From Rhodobacteraceae bacterium SB2 (GTDB lineage Bacteria; Pseudomonadota; Alphaproteobacteria; Rhodobacterales; Rhodobacteraceae): a DNA stretch of 43,751 bases. The number at the start of each line of letters is the position of its first letter. The first letter of the stretch is position 1. The DNA lies in contig LGRT01000021.1 in NCBI GenBank assembly GCA_001642945.1, forward strand, positions 1 to 43,751. The letters run 5' to 3'. Below are positions 17,535 through 25,541 of the stretch, piece by piece. The notes beneath the pieces were generated by a model. It made no database searches and was not told the origin of the DNA. It saw only the letters and a list, made by a program, of their open reading frames with translations. Made by a program: the position numbers and the translations under genes.

Positions 17535-18082
17535 GGGTCTCCCTTTCTCTATAATCTGTTGTTCAAATAAAATTGTTCATCCGCGCCTACTTGCGGCGCC
17601 GTGTAATAATGACCAGAATAATCTGCTATGCGCTTTAAGCCACAGTTAGCTTGTGTCAGGTCTGGTGCAAAATCGGTAAAAAATACAATCTCTGACACAT
17701 TTTCTGCGTTTTAGTCAGGGCGAATTTTCAAGCGCGTTCGCATGCAGCGCAGTATACAGGGCGCAATTTAAACCAGTGATGTATTAGATATTAGGAAAGA
17801 GCCTAAATGGTTGAGGCGCTCGCACCAAAAGAGTTTAAGCCAAGAGGCGCAGGCATAAGCTTCATGACGGCCCCTTTCTCGCAGCCAGTTATTCCTTCAT
17901 TGCATTGAGAAAATAGGGAATAATATCAGGGCTGATACAGGCCGTTACCGGCCCGTTTTGGCTGGCTTTGGGATCCTAAAAAGCGTTTTAAGACAGTATG
18001 TGTACCGGTTTAATAGCTGTTTTTTTAATATTATTCAGTTTGGTAGGTTTTTCAGAAGGGCTTTTAAAAAAATTGCCTTTTT
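17535..18082. other. Intergenic region upstream of the candidate precursor operon
   Basis: This 548-base gap is the longest in the window. It should hold the promoter of the two small genes to its left; no clear sigma-70 pair was found. It contains an 8-bp inverted repeat (17652-17659 with 17692-17699) and a possible 20-codon frame on the minus strand (17803-17865) behind a GGGG-type ribosome site. Its right end is A/T-rich and overlaps a short open frame that looks spurious. Confidence 0.4.
17652..17699. repeat. Perfect 8-bp inverted repeat, possible operator
   Basis: TGTGTCAG at 17652-17659 and its exact reverse complement CTGACACA at 17692-17699 are separated by 32 bases, 40 bases centre to centre. 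The pair lies 118 to 165 bases upstream of the candidate precursor gene. It could be two half-sites for a regulator; an 8-bp match may also arise by chance. Confidence 0.35.
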
Positions 18083-18301
18083 CTAGTCAAGTTCCCAGCT
18101 GTCCACCCGGCAATCATCCGGGGCAATGCAAGCAGCCATTTCCAGTGCTCCGATCAATGCGGAGCAGCCCTGCGCCTCCACCGTTGCCTGCGCCGCGTTT
18201 AGGGTCACGGTCACGCTGATTGAAAGCTGAGCAGCTTTATCTTCAATGAAGGCTATGAACGAACGCGAGAACTGCCCATGGAAGGTCATTTTGACATGCA
18301 T
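18083..18301 (-). CDS. Acylphosphatase-like small protein, divergent
   Basis: The 72-residue product has the length and layout of an acylphosphatase: a beta strand (HVKMTFHG), a helix (SFIAFIEDKAAQL), then strands ending in CRVDSWEL, which parallels the usual C-terminal VDRVEV. The catalytic loop GxVQGVGFR is not recognisable; GQFSRSF stands in its place and the active-site arginine is not in register. It may therefore be inactive or have a new role. The ATG at 18301 fits the domain, although an in-frame GTG at 18352 would add 17 residues. It follows the glutathione S-transferase gene at a distance of 189 bases on the same strand. Confidence 0.5.
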   Translation of the reverse strand: MHVKMTFHGQFSRSFIAFIEDKAAQLSISVTVTLNAAQATVEAQGCSALIGALEMAACIAPDDCRVDSWELD

Positions 18302-18490
18302 AAAATCATTGCCGCCGCGGCCAAACCCACCGGATTGAACGGACCTATGCACCGTCTAAGTTCGATTTGCTGTGGTCAAACCGGCTGCCGCCTGCGCAGA
18401 TCTTAAAAACGGCCTTTTGAACGCAGAGATTGGTGGATCGCTCGCGCCGAACCTGCGGGTAAGCCGCGCGTGATTTATGCCGCAAAGGCA

Positions 18491-19120
18491 TCATGCAAAC
18501 TCTGGAATGCCAGGCATGGCATGAAACCTTGGCAGTTTGCGAAAGGCCCGCATCCAATTGCGCAAATATGGGTAGGGCTCATGCCCGATACCGCCATCAC
18601 CCGAGAGCGCAATATAGGGAAAACAGGCGATATCTGCGATCGTTGGTGCATCTCCAACGATCCATGTTTTTCCAAGGATTGCCCGTTCTGCCAGATGATC
18701 ATCAAGGATGGCAAAGGCGCTTTGCGCCTGCGCGCGAGCACTCTCAACATTCAACGCATAGCCCAACACATCATGCAACCGCGCAGCCGAGGCGGCCATC
18801 AACTCATTTCCGGCAAAGGCAAGCCACATCATGACTTGCCCAAATGTGGCCGGATCATCCGGTAAATATTGCGCCGAGGGATCATATTTGCGCGCCAGAT
18901 AACATAGGATGGCTTGCGCATCGCGCAGCTGCAGCGCGCCATCTTCAAGCACTGGTATTTGGCCCAGTGGATTAAGCGCTAGAAACTCGGGTGTTTTATG
19001 TTCTTTTCCCGGGAAGAAATCTACCGATATTGTGTGATAATCGATTTGCAGGAATTCAAGCAACAGCCGCACTTTATAGCAGCTTCCGGATAAGGTATAA
19101 TTATGCAGCGTCAGGGCCAT
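18491..19120 (-). CDS. Glutathione S-transferase
   Basis: The 209-residue protein has the two-domain GST form. The thioredoxin-like N-terminal domain carries the glutathione-binding elements NPLGQIPVLEDG and LRDAQAILCYLARKY. The helical C-terminal domain carries IVGDAPTIADIACFPY, the N-capping motif of the family. The putative catalytic residue near the N-terminus is the Ser/Tyr of YTLSGSCYKVRLLLE. The start codon directly follows the stop of the oxygenase gene (TAAATG), so translation is tightly coupled. In this setting the enzyme could handle an oxygenated intermediate or bind glutathione for the oxygenase; neither is shown by the sequence. Confidence 0.88.
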   Translation of the reverse strand: MALTLHNYTLSGSCYKVRLLLEFLQIDYHTISVDFFPGKEHKTPEFLALNPLGQIPVLEDGALQLRDAQAILCYLARKYDPSAQYLPDDPATFGQVMMWLAFAGNELMAASAARLHDVLGYALNVESARAQAQSAFAILDDHLAERAILGKTWIVGDAPTIADIACFPYIALSGDGGIGHEPYPYLRNWMRAFRKLPRFHAMPGIPEFA

Positions 19121-20005
19121 TTATGCGGCCTCTTCATGCAACAAACCAAATCTCATACCGCTGTCTTTGAGCCAGCGGCGGAAGGCAACCGAACTGAGAT
19201 CCGCTCTTGTTGGCATTTCCGAGCGCGGTGTCAGAGGCAGCAATTTAGGGCGTTGATTTTCAAGAATTATTCGGTCTTGTAAAAAAATGGTTTGTTGAAA
19301 ATCGATCATGCCAGTGTTGGATGACGTATCATCAAGCAGCGCCATCGGCATATATCCTATGCACTCTGTCTCTGTCTTAGGTTGGATGAAGAGGCAAATC
19401 GCATCCAAACGATCCGCATAGCCAAGGGCCGATTTATACAGCATCACCCCGAATGGCGATAAAACGCGATAGGTGTAATCGGTCATTTGACCTTCACCGG
19501 CCTCTGCCGCGGCGGGCGAGGCGGCGGGTTGAAAGAACTGGCACCCTGTTGCCCAGATTTCATCAACATCTTGGCGATGTTCGGTTTTATAACTGAGCAC
19601 TTCAGTTTCGTTTTCCGCACCTAAGATATCGGTATGCACAAAGCAGAAATGGGCCATATCTAAAAAATTTTCAACAATTCGAAACGGGCTTGCATGCACA
19701 CCCACTGACCCACAATTGACAATCCGGCGATCGGGTTCGTCGAAGGCCTGAATGATCGGCATTGGCCTTGGATTGTCTCCAAGGGTTGTGAAGATAACTG
19801 CGAATTGCTCGATAATTGGCAGATCACGCTCTGGCGCGCCGCTTGCTTTCAGGGCAACCGCAGTCACGGTTCCATCGCTTGCCGCTGTCAGGCGAATGAG
19901 CTGCCCCAAAAGCAATGTTTCATGGGGTTTTGTGGGGGTCACTTGCCCCGGATATGCAACTGGCAGCCATTGATTTAAGGCGACTATATCTGAAGTTACT
20001 GTCAT
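19121..20005 (-). CDS. Rieske-type terminal oxygenase lacking its own [2Fe-2S] ligands
   Basis: The 294-residue protein looks like the alpha subunit of a ring-hydroxylating oxygenase in which the Rieske domain has decayed. The N-terminus keeps the family strand LNQWLPVAYPGQV, but the CxH and CxxH ligand loops are missing; no cysteine occurs before Cys98. The mononuclear iron site is intact: ENFLDMAHFCFVH gives Asp116, His119 and His124 in the D-x2-H-x4-H arrangement, preceded by the typical ASPFRIVEN. The C-terminal half (FQQTIFLQDRIILENQ) also fits the catalytic domain. Electrons would have to come from the separate Rieske protein encoded immediately upstream, whose gene overlaps this one by four bases. 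The substrate is unknown; the neighbouring purine genes suggest a purine or related heterocycle. Confidence 0.8.
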   Translation of the reverse strand: MTVTSDIVALNQWLPVAYPGQVTPTKPHETLLLGQLIRLTAASDGTVTAVALKASGAPERDLPIIEQFAVIFTTLGDNPRPMPIIQAFDEPDRRIVNCGSVGVHASPFRIVENFLDMAHFCFVHTDILGAENETEVLSYKTEHRQDVDEIWATGCQFFQPAASPAAAEAGEGQMTDYTYRVLSPFGVMLYKSALGYADRLDAICLFIQPKTETECIGYMPMALLDDTSSNTGMIDFQQTIFLQDRIILENQRPKLLPLTPRSEMPTRADLSSVAFRRWLKDSGMRFGLLHEEAA

Positions 20006-20646
20006 GCGCGTAGTCCTTGATTGATCTTTCGGCGCAAGGCAACCATCCGTTTGGCCAAGGCAAGCCTTTCCGTTGGATCTGTCGATCTTGTGCTCAGATG
20101 AATGGCGCAGCTTTTGCGGCTGCAGGTTTGCACCGCAACGGCTACCGTGTTGCTTTTGTTCAAATAGACTTGGTTTTCTTGTGCCTCTGCAATCTCTACA
20201 AACTCGGCAATCTCCACAAGCGCCTGAGCTCTATCGCATTCTAAAAATATGCTGCGTACCGAAACCCATTCAGTATTTGGTTTGGCGGTATTTTTGCCAG
20301 CACTAACAAACACCATCCCATAACATTCGCTTACGTTCAAAATATCGGCGCATAATGTCTTTGGCGGGGTGACCTCTGGATGCGCTGGTATTTTTCGGCA
20401 GCCTCCATCAGAGCCATATTCCCAGCCATGATACAGACATGTCAGGCGGTTTTCTTTTACGAAACCAAAACTCAAACGCATGCCGCGATGGGGGCAGCGG
20501 TCATGCCAAACATGCGCCTGACCGGCATAGTCACGCCACAAAACCAGTTCGACATCTTGCAGCTGTATTGGATGAACGCCGCCGGTCTGGATACTATCAC
20601 AAAGAGCGATGGCATGTGGTTCTGTAAGCTCTAAAATTGGTTCCAT
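20002..20646 (-). CDS. Rieske [2Fe-2S] protein, partner of the split oxygenase
   Basis: The 214-residue protein holds a complete Rieske centre: Cys51-x-His53 in DRCPHRGMRLS and Cys70-x2-His73 in LTCLYHGWEY, followed by DGGCRKIPAHP. About residues 1-115 form the Rieske fold as found at the N-terminus of ring-hydroxylating oxygenase alpha subunits. There is no mononuclear iron motif. Instead residues about 116-214 form an unassigned charged extension with two further cysteines. The ATG at 20646 follows GGAGA with five bases between; in-frame codons further upstream lack a ribosome site. Together with the next gene it appears to make up one oxygenase in two polypeptides. A ferredoxin reductase to feed it is not in the window. 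Confidence 0.85.
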   Translation of the reverse strand: MEPILELTEPHAIALCDSIQTGGVHPIQLQDVELVLWRDYAGQAHVWHDRCPHRGMRLSFGFVKENRLTCLYHGWEYGSDGGCRKIPAHPEVTPPKTLCADILNVSECYGMVFVSAGKNTAKPNTEWVSVRSIFLECDRAQALVEIAEFVEIAEAQENQVYLNKSNTVAVAVQTCSRKSCAIHLSTRSTDPTERLALAKRMVALRRKINQGLRA

Positions 20647-20800
20647 CGGGTCTCCGCATTGTCTTAAGAGCCGCATATCCGAAGAGATTGCGTATCGCTT
20701 TCTTATAACCAAAAGCCGCTTCGGTTTCAAAGCGTGTTTTGATCATGCGGCTTGGCGCAGGGAAGCGTTTTTGCCAAATGGGCTGGCTGTCATCCTGCTT

Positions 20801-20829
20801 CTTATAAGGTGCATTGTCCAGACTGTTAA
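20801..20829 (-). promoter_or_regulatory. Sigma-70 promoter of the Rieske-oxygenase-GST unit
   Basis: The minus strand shows TTAACA (20829-20824), a 17-base spacer and TATAAG (20806-20801), each five of six matches to consensus. Transcription would begin near 20794, about 150 bases before the Rieske start codon and just downstream of the terminator that closes the transporter operon. Confidence 0.6.
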
Positions 20830-20857
20830 ACATGGGTATTTTAAGGGTCATAAAATA

Positions 20858-20885
20858 ATGGGGCCTGCATATTTGCAGGCCCCAT
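20858..20885 (-). terminator. Strong hairpin terminator after the BMP-protein gene
   Basis: A perfect 12-bp inverted repeat (ATGGGGCCTGCA with its complement) surrounds a four-base loop. On the minus strand it is followed by TTATTTTATG, a moderate T-run. It separates the xdh-transporter operon from the Rieske unit. The hairpin could also protect the binding-protein end of the message from decay. Confidence 0.75.
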
Positions 20886-20936
20886 CAGCTTATCATAAAG
20901 CGCTAAGCGCCTTGTGAGATTATGCAGTCGTTTTTC

Positions 20937-22001
20937 TTAATTCGGAACGGTTGCGTCGATTCCTTCAACGTAATACATCATTGTATCAAGATGCTGACGG
21001 TCCGCGACTTCTCCGTCAGCTAAGACTTGGTTGCCTTCATTGTCATTCAGCGGGCCGGTGAACGCAAAGTATTTGCCATCACGGATCGCATCCTTGACCT
21101 CTTGGGCTTTGGCGGCAACATCGGCCGGCATGTTTGTGAAAGGCGCCATTTCCACGGATCCATCATCCATATGGCCAAAGTAATCGCCTGTGGTCCAGGT
21201 GCCATCCAGAACCTGACCGACTTTTTTGATGTAATATGGCCCCCAGTTATCGATCGTTGCAGTCAATTGCGCCTTAGGTGCAAATTTGATTTGATCTGAG
21301 GCTTGCCCAAACCCAAACCGGCCTTCTTTCTCAGCGGCTTGTAAAGGTGCAGGCGAATCTGTGTGCTGGGCGATCACGTCACAGCCTTGCTGCATCAGCG
21401 CCACAGCAGCGTCCTGTTCTTTTTGTGGATTATACCAAGTATACACCCATACGATATCGATTGTTACGTCTGGGTTTGTAGTTTTTGCACCCAGATAATA
21501 GGTGTTAATTTCACGAATAACTTCTGGGATCGGATAAGCTGCGACGTAACAAATTTTATTTGTTTTGGTCATCATGCCCGCGATCACGCCCTGCACGTGC
21601 CGAGCTTGGTACAAGCGGAGACCGTAATTGGCAAAGTTGGGCCCTTGCTTAAAACCTGTTGCATGCTCGAATTTCACGTCTGGAAATTTCTTTGCAACGT
21701 TTTCCATTGGGTCCATATAGCCAAAGGATGTGCCGAAAATAATATCGTGGCCTTGCAGCGCCATCTGCGTAAACACGCGCTCTGCATCGGCGCCTTCGCC
21801 CACTGATTCTATAAACGTGGTTTCGACGCGATCGCCAAAGGCCTCTTCAACCTGCTGACGGCCAATATCATGGCGATAGGTCCAACCATGATCGCCGGTT
21901 GGCCCAACATAGACGAAGCCAACTTTTACATCGGCCGCGAAGGCGGCTGTGGATAGGCCAAGAGCCACCGCGGCCCCTGCTAAGATAGATTTTATCGTCA
22001 T
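20937..22001 (-). CDS. BMP-family ABC transporter substrate-binding protein
   Basis: This is the periplasmic binding protein of the nucleoside/purine-type importer. Residues 1-22 are a signal peptide ending AFA before Ala23. The mature part carries the basic-membrane-protein (Bmp/PnrA) layout: KVGFVYVGPTGDHGWTY at the start, a central IAQHTDSPAPLQAA and an IKKVGQVLDGTW segment near the end. Length (354 residues) is normal for the family, whose characterised members bind nucleosides, riboflavin or other heterocycles. It starts behind AAGGAGTAG, 29 bases after the stop of the second permease, and is the last gene before the strong hairpin terminator. A good ribosome site and a protective hairpin fit the higher level needed for a binding protein. 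Confidence 0.9.
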   Translation of the reverse strand: MTIKSILAGAAVALGLSTAAFAADVKVGFVYVGPTGDHGWTYRHDIGRQQVEEAFGDRVETTFIESVGEGADAERVFTQMALQGHDIIFGTSFGYMDPMENVAKKFPDVKFEHATGFKQGPNFANYGLRLYQARHVQGVIAGMMTKTNKICYVAAYPIPEVIREINTYYLGAKTTNPDVTIDIVWVYTWYNPQKEQDAAVALMQQGCDVIAQHTDSPAPLQAAEKEGRFGFGQASDQIKFAPKAQLTATIDNWGPYYIKKVGQVLDGTWTTGDYFGHMDDGSVEMAPFTNMPADVAAKAQEVKDAIRDGKYFAFTGPLNDNEGNQVLADGEVADRQHLDTMMYYVEGIDATVPN

Positions 22002-22030
22002 AAACTACTCCTTTTCAGATTATGAGTGCC

Positions 22031-22954
22031 TCAAGATGAGGCATGGAACGCCCGGCCCAAAGATCCAGGTGCCCCTTGGTTGCCTTTGGCCGAAATGAAA
22101 ACCAACACAGCAATAGTTATCAGATATGGTGACATGGACAAGTACTCGACCGGAATCGCGGCCCCGGCAGCTTGCAAGTTAAGCTGCAAAACGGTTACGC
22201 CGCCAAATAAATAGGCACCAATCAACACCCGCCAGGGGCGCCAACTGCCAAAGACCACAATGGCCAAGGCGATCCATCCGGCGCCGGCTGTCATGCCCTC
22301 GGTCCATTGCGGCACCCGCACCAAGCTCAGATAAGCGCCGCCCAACCCGCTGCAGGCGCCACCAAACATGATGGCCAAAATTCGAATCCGGATCACCTTA
22401 TAGCCAAGCGCGTGGGCGGCGTGGTGGTTTTCACCCACCGCCCGTAAAATCAAGCCAACCCGCGTGCGTTTTAATGTGTAGGCCACCAGGATCACGATAA
22501 TCACTGAAACATATACCATCGCGTCATGTGAAAATAATAAGGGCCCCAAAACCGGTAAATCAGACAGCAAAGGGAAATCCAGTTTATCAAGGCTGGGGGA
22601 TTTCATGCCTTCATACGGCTTGCCAATCAGCGCGGATAATCCAAGCCCAACCAAGGTTAAGCCCAAGCCCGTTGCCACCTGATTGGACAGGAAAATCTGG
22701 GTTAACACGGCAAAGCTTAGTGATAAGAGGGCCGCTGCGAGGGCGGCGCATATAAACCCTATTCCCGGGCTCGACGTGTTGATCGCAACTGCAAAGCCAA
22801 TCACAGCCCCCGTGATCATAAGGCCTTCAACGCCCAAATTGAGCACGCCGGAGCGTTCCACCACAACTTCGCCAATGGCGGCCAATAAAATAGGCGTGGC
22901 CGATACCATAAGGGAGGCCAAAAGTAAAATTGGGTTAATGGATGAAAGGTCCAT
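22031..22954 (-). CDS. ABC transporter permease (BMP-type importer), subunit 2
   Basis: The 307-residue hydrophobic protein belongs to the branched-chain/sugar-type permease family (BPD_transp_2). Its N-terminus AAIGEVVVERSGVLNLGVEG is the signature of the shorter permease of purine-nucleoside-type transporters such as NupQ/YufQ. The cytoplasmic docking region with GENHHAAHALGY and the KVIRIRILA stretch contacts the ATPase. Eight or more membrane segments are apparent. Its start codon shares one base with the stop of the preceding permease gene, indicating translational coupling. The two permeases would form a heterodimer in the inner membrane. Confidence 0.9.
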   Translation of the reverse strand: MDLSSINPILLLASLMVSATPILLAAIGEVVVERSGVLNLGVEGLMITGAVIGFAVAINTSSPGIGFICAALAAALLSLSFAVLTQIFLSNQVATGLGLTLVGLGLSALIGKPYEGMKSPSLDKLDFPLLSDLPVLGPLLFSHDAMVYVSVIIVILVAYTLKRTRVGLILRAVGENHHAAHALGYKVIRIRILAIMFGGACSGLGGAYLSLVRVPQWTEGMTAGAGWIALAIVVFGSWRPWRVLIGAYLFGGVTVLQLNLQAAGAAIPVEYLSMSPYLITIAVLVFISAKGNQGAPGSLGRAFHASS

Positions 22955-24033
22955 TACTTTCCCCTTCCAAAACGAATGCGGTAATTGATAAATAAATCAG
23001 TCGCGAGCAAAAAGAATAATAACATGCCTTGAAATAACTGGATCGAGGCCCCCGGAACCCCCAGCATCAACTGCGCCAACTCGCCACCGATATAGGTCAG
23101 CGCCATCAACAGCCCTGCTGCCAGAATTCCCCAAGGGTTCAGCCGCCCCAAAAAGGCGACAATAATCGCGGTAAACCCATAGCCCGAATTGAAATCAGTG
23201 GTGATCTGCCCAGCTGGACCACTGACTTCAAATAGTCCGGCCATACCTGCCAAAATACCTGAAAAACCAAGGCAAAATAACACCAGTCTTGAGGGTTTAA
23301 TCCCCGCAAATTCTGCCGCCTTCGGCGCTTCGCCGGTCAAACGAATTTGAAATCCGCGTAGATGTTGGGTGAGTAGGATATAGGCGAAGATAACGCTGAT
23401 AAACGCTACCACGACGCCCCAATGCATCCCCGAGCCGCTGATCAATTCTGCATTATGCGTGCTGTCATATTGGCGTAGGTTTCGCGAACCGGGAAACCCC
23501 ATTCCTTCTGGATTTTTCAACAGGCCTTGCGACACAGAGGCCAGAAAGGATTCCGCGACATAGACCAGCATCAGCGAAACCAAAATTTCATTGGTGTTGA
23601 AACGGGTGCGCAACAACGCGGGTATCATGGCCCAGATCCAGCCGCCCAAAGCACCGGCAAGAACCATCAGCGGAAAAATTAGGCGGCTTTCCAGTGGATA
23701 AAGTGCCAAACCCACAGCGGCTCCGCAAATAGCCCCGATAATATATTGCCCTTCCGCGCCGATATTCCATATGCCCGCGCGAAAGCCGAATGAAAGCCCG
23801 ATCGCGATTAAAATAAGCGGGCCGGCTTTTACCAAAAGCTGCGGGCGTGAATAAGACGCAAATGTTGGGTCGAACAAAGGATCCCAAAAAATAATCCGAA
23901 TCGCTTCGAGCGGGGGCTTGCCCAAAATGGCAAACATTGCGCCCCCCATCACCATCGTCAAAAGTACCGCCAGCACGGGCGTGATGGTTGTGAGCAGCGC
24001 CGAGGGGTTAAGCCGTTTTTCCATATGGATCAT
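22954..24033 (-). CDS. ABC transporter permease (BMP-type importer), subunit 1
   Basis: The 359-residue membrane protein is the longer permease of the pair, with an extra N-terminal membrane helix before the family motif LSFGFRAGIWNIGAEGQYIIGA. The docking segment is GEAPKAAEFAGIKPSRLV. It overlaps the upstream ATPase gene by four bases (ATGA) and touches the downstream permease gene at one base. An internal ATG three codons further on (MEKRLNP) is an alternative start. Its role follows from the neighbouring ATPase and binding protein: import of a purine, nucleoside or similar compound. Confidence 0.9.
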   Translation of the reverse strand: MIHMEKRLNPSALLTTITPVLAVLLTMVMGGAMFAILGKPPLEAIRIIFWDPLFDPTFASYSRPQLLVKAGPLILIAIGLSFGFRAGIWNIGAEGQYIIGAICGAAVGLALYPLESRLIFPLMVLAGALGGWIWAMIPALLRTRFNTNEILVSLMLVYVAESFLASVSQGLLKNPEGMGFPGSRNLRQYDSTHNAELISGSGMHWGVVVAFISVIFAYILLTQHLRGFQIRLTGEAPKAAEFAGIKPSRLVLFCLGFSGILAGMAGLFEVSGPAGQITTDFNSGYGFTAIIVAFLGRLNPWGILAAGLLMALTYIGGELAQLMLGVPGASIQLFQGMLLFFLLATDLFINYRIRFGRGK

Positions 24034-25541
24034 GGGGTTGCCTCTGCGGTTGCGCTGCCCATCATCAAGCCAATATCCTCAATCGTTAACCCAGCTGTTT
24101 TTTTGATCTGCGATAGGCGGCCTTCATAAAGCGCACCAAAGCGATCTGAAATCTCGATAAGTTCATCCAAATCCTGCGAAATAATCAAAATTGCAGCGCC
24201 TTTGGCGGCCAGATCCAAAAGCGATTGGCGAATGGCGGCAGCGGCGGCGGCATCAACGCCCCATGTCGGCTGGTTGACCACCAAAACATCAGGATCTTGT
24301 AAAACCTCGCGCCCAATAACAAATTTTTGTAAATTTCCCCCCGATAAAGAGGCCGCAGTATTCGCGGTGCCGGGGGTTCTGACATCAAATTCATGGATGA
24401 TGGTTTTGGCAAAGTTTTCTGCGCGACCCCAGTTCAAAAATCCGTTTTTAACCAGCTTTTTGCGCAGCGCACCGGTAAGCAGTGCATTTTCAATCAGGCT
24501 CATATTTGGCGCGGCTGCGTGGCCCAACCGTTCTTCGGGGGCGCAGAGCAAACCAAGCGTTCGCCGCGCATTCGGGCCCAGATGACCAATATTCTCTCCG
24601 TTAAGCTGGCACATTTGCGGCGCAGAAAGCGCCTCTCCCGAGAGAGCGGCCAATAATTCTTCTTGGCCATTTCCGGCGATGCCACCGATCCCAAGAATTT
24701 CCCCTGCTGCGATTTCAAAGCTGAGGTCGCTGATCGGTGATTTTCCGCTACCCTTGCCTGCAAGCGTAAGTGCTTTCAGTGAAAGCCGGGTTTTCCCCAG
24801 CTCGTGCTGTTTTTTCTGAGGGGCTTTAAAGCTTGCGCCAACCATCATTTCGGCCAAAGCTGCGGCCGAGGTGTCCGAGGGCGTGCAGCCCGCCACTTTC
24901 TTGCCACGTCGCAGGATGGTCGCCGTGTCACACAGGCTGCGGATCTCTTCCAGCTTATGGCTGATATAAAGGATTGAAGTACCCTCTGATTTGAGCTTTC
25001 GCAGGGTCGCAAACAGGGTTTGCACTTCCTGCGGTGTCAGCACCGATGTGGGCTCATCCATGATCAGCAATTTCGGATTTTGCAACAGGCAACGGATGAT
25101 TTCAACGCGCTGGCGCTCTCCTGCGGATAAGCTGCCAACGATGCGGCTTGGATCAAGCGGCAGCCCATAGGCCTGAGAAACTTCTCGAATGCGCTGCGCC
25201 AAATCGCGTTGAGGCAATACGTTTTCCATGCCTAAGGCGATGTTTTCCCCCACATTCAGCGCATCAAAAAGGGAAAAATGCTGAAACACCATTCCAACGC
25301 CTTGGCTTCGCGCAACCTTTGGCTCGCCAGGAGCAAAAGCTTGGTCGCTCAGCTTCATGGCGCCTTGATCCGGGCGGACCAACCCATAAATCATTTTTAC
25401 AAGCGTTGATTTTCCCGCACCATTTTCCCCCAAAAGCGCATGGATTTCATGCTGCTTGATATCAAATGATACCTCGTCATTTGCAACCACGCCCGGGTAG
25501 CTTTTGCTGAGCCCGCGGATTTCCATCAGAACGTCTGTCAC
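24030..25541 (-). CDS. ABC transporter ATP-binding protein with two nucleotide-binding domains
   Basis: The 503-residue ATPase has two ABC cassettes in one chain, as in sugar and nucleoside importers. The first is complete: Walker A GENGAGKST near residue 37, signature LSAGERQRVEI and Walker B LLIMDEPTSVL. The second has a degenerate Walker A (GIAGNGQEEL), signature LSGGNLQKFVIGREV and a poor Walker B (VLVVNQPTWG, with Asn-Gln in place of Asp-Glu). One competent and one degenerate site is common in this subfamily. It overlaps xdhC upstream and permease 1 downstream, each by four bases, tying the importer translationally to xanthine dehydrogenase production. Confidence 0.93.
   Translation of the reverse strand: MTDVLMEIRGLSKSYPGVVANDEVSFDIKQHEIHALLGENGAGKSTLVKMIYGLVRPDQGAMKLSDQAFAPGEPKVARSQGVGMVFQHFSLFDALNVGENIALGMENVLPQRDLAQRIREVSQAYGLPLDPSRIVGSLSAGERQRVEIIRCLLQNPKLLIMDEPTSVLTPQEVQTLFATLRKLKSEGTSILYISHKLEEIRSLCDTATILRRGKKVAGCTPSDTSAAALAEMMVGASFKAPQKKQHELGKTRLSLKALTLAGKGSGKSPISDLSFEIAAGEILGIGGIAGNGQEELLAALSGEALSAPQMCQLNGENIGHLGPNARRTLGLLCAPEERLGHAAAPNMSLIENALLTGALRKKLVKNGFLNWGRAENFAKTIIHEFDVRTPGTANTAASLSGGNLQKFVIGREVLQDPDVLVVNQPTWGVDAAAAAAIRQSLLDLAAKGAAILIISQDLDELIEISDRFGALYEGRLSQIKKTAGLTIEDIGLMMGSATAEATP

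Noticed and set aside
17998..18219. A 73-codon plus-strand frame starting with a hydrophobic stretch
   Set aside because: Its second half is antisense to the acylphosphatase-like gene and reads as low-complexity Pro/Arg/Ser.
20597..20851. An 84-codon minus-strand frame before the Rieske gene
   Set aside because: It starts upstream of the predicted promoter, overlaps the Rieske start region in another frame and matches nothing known.
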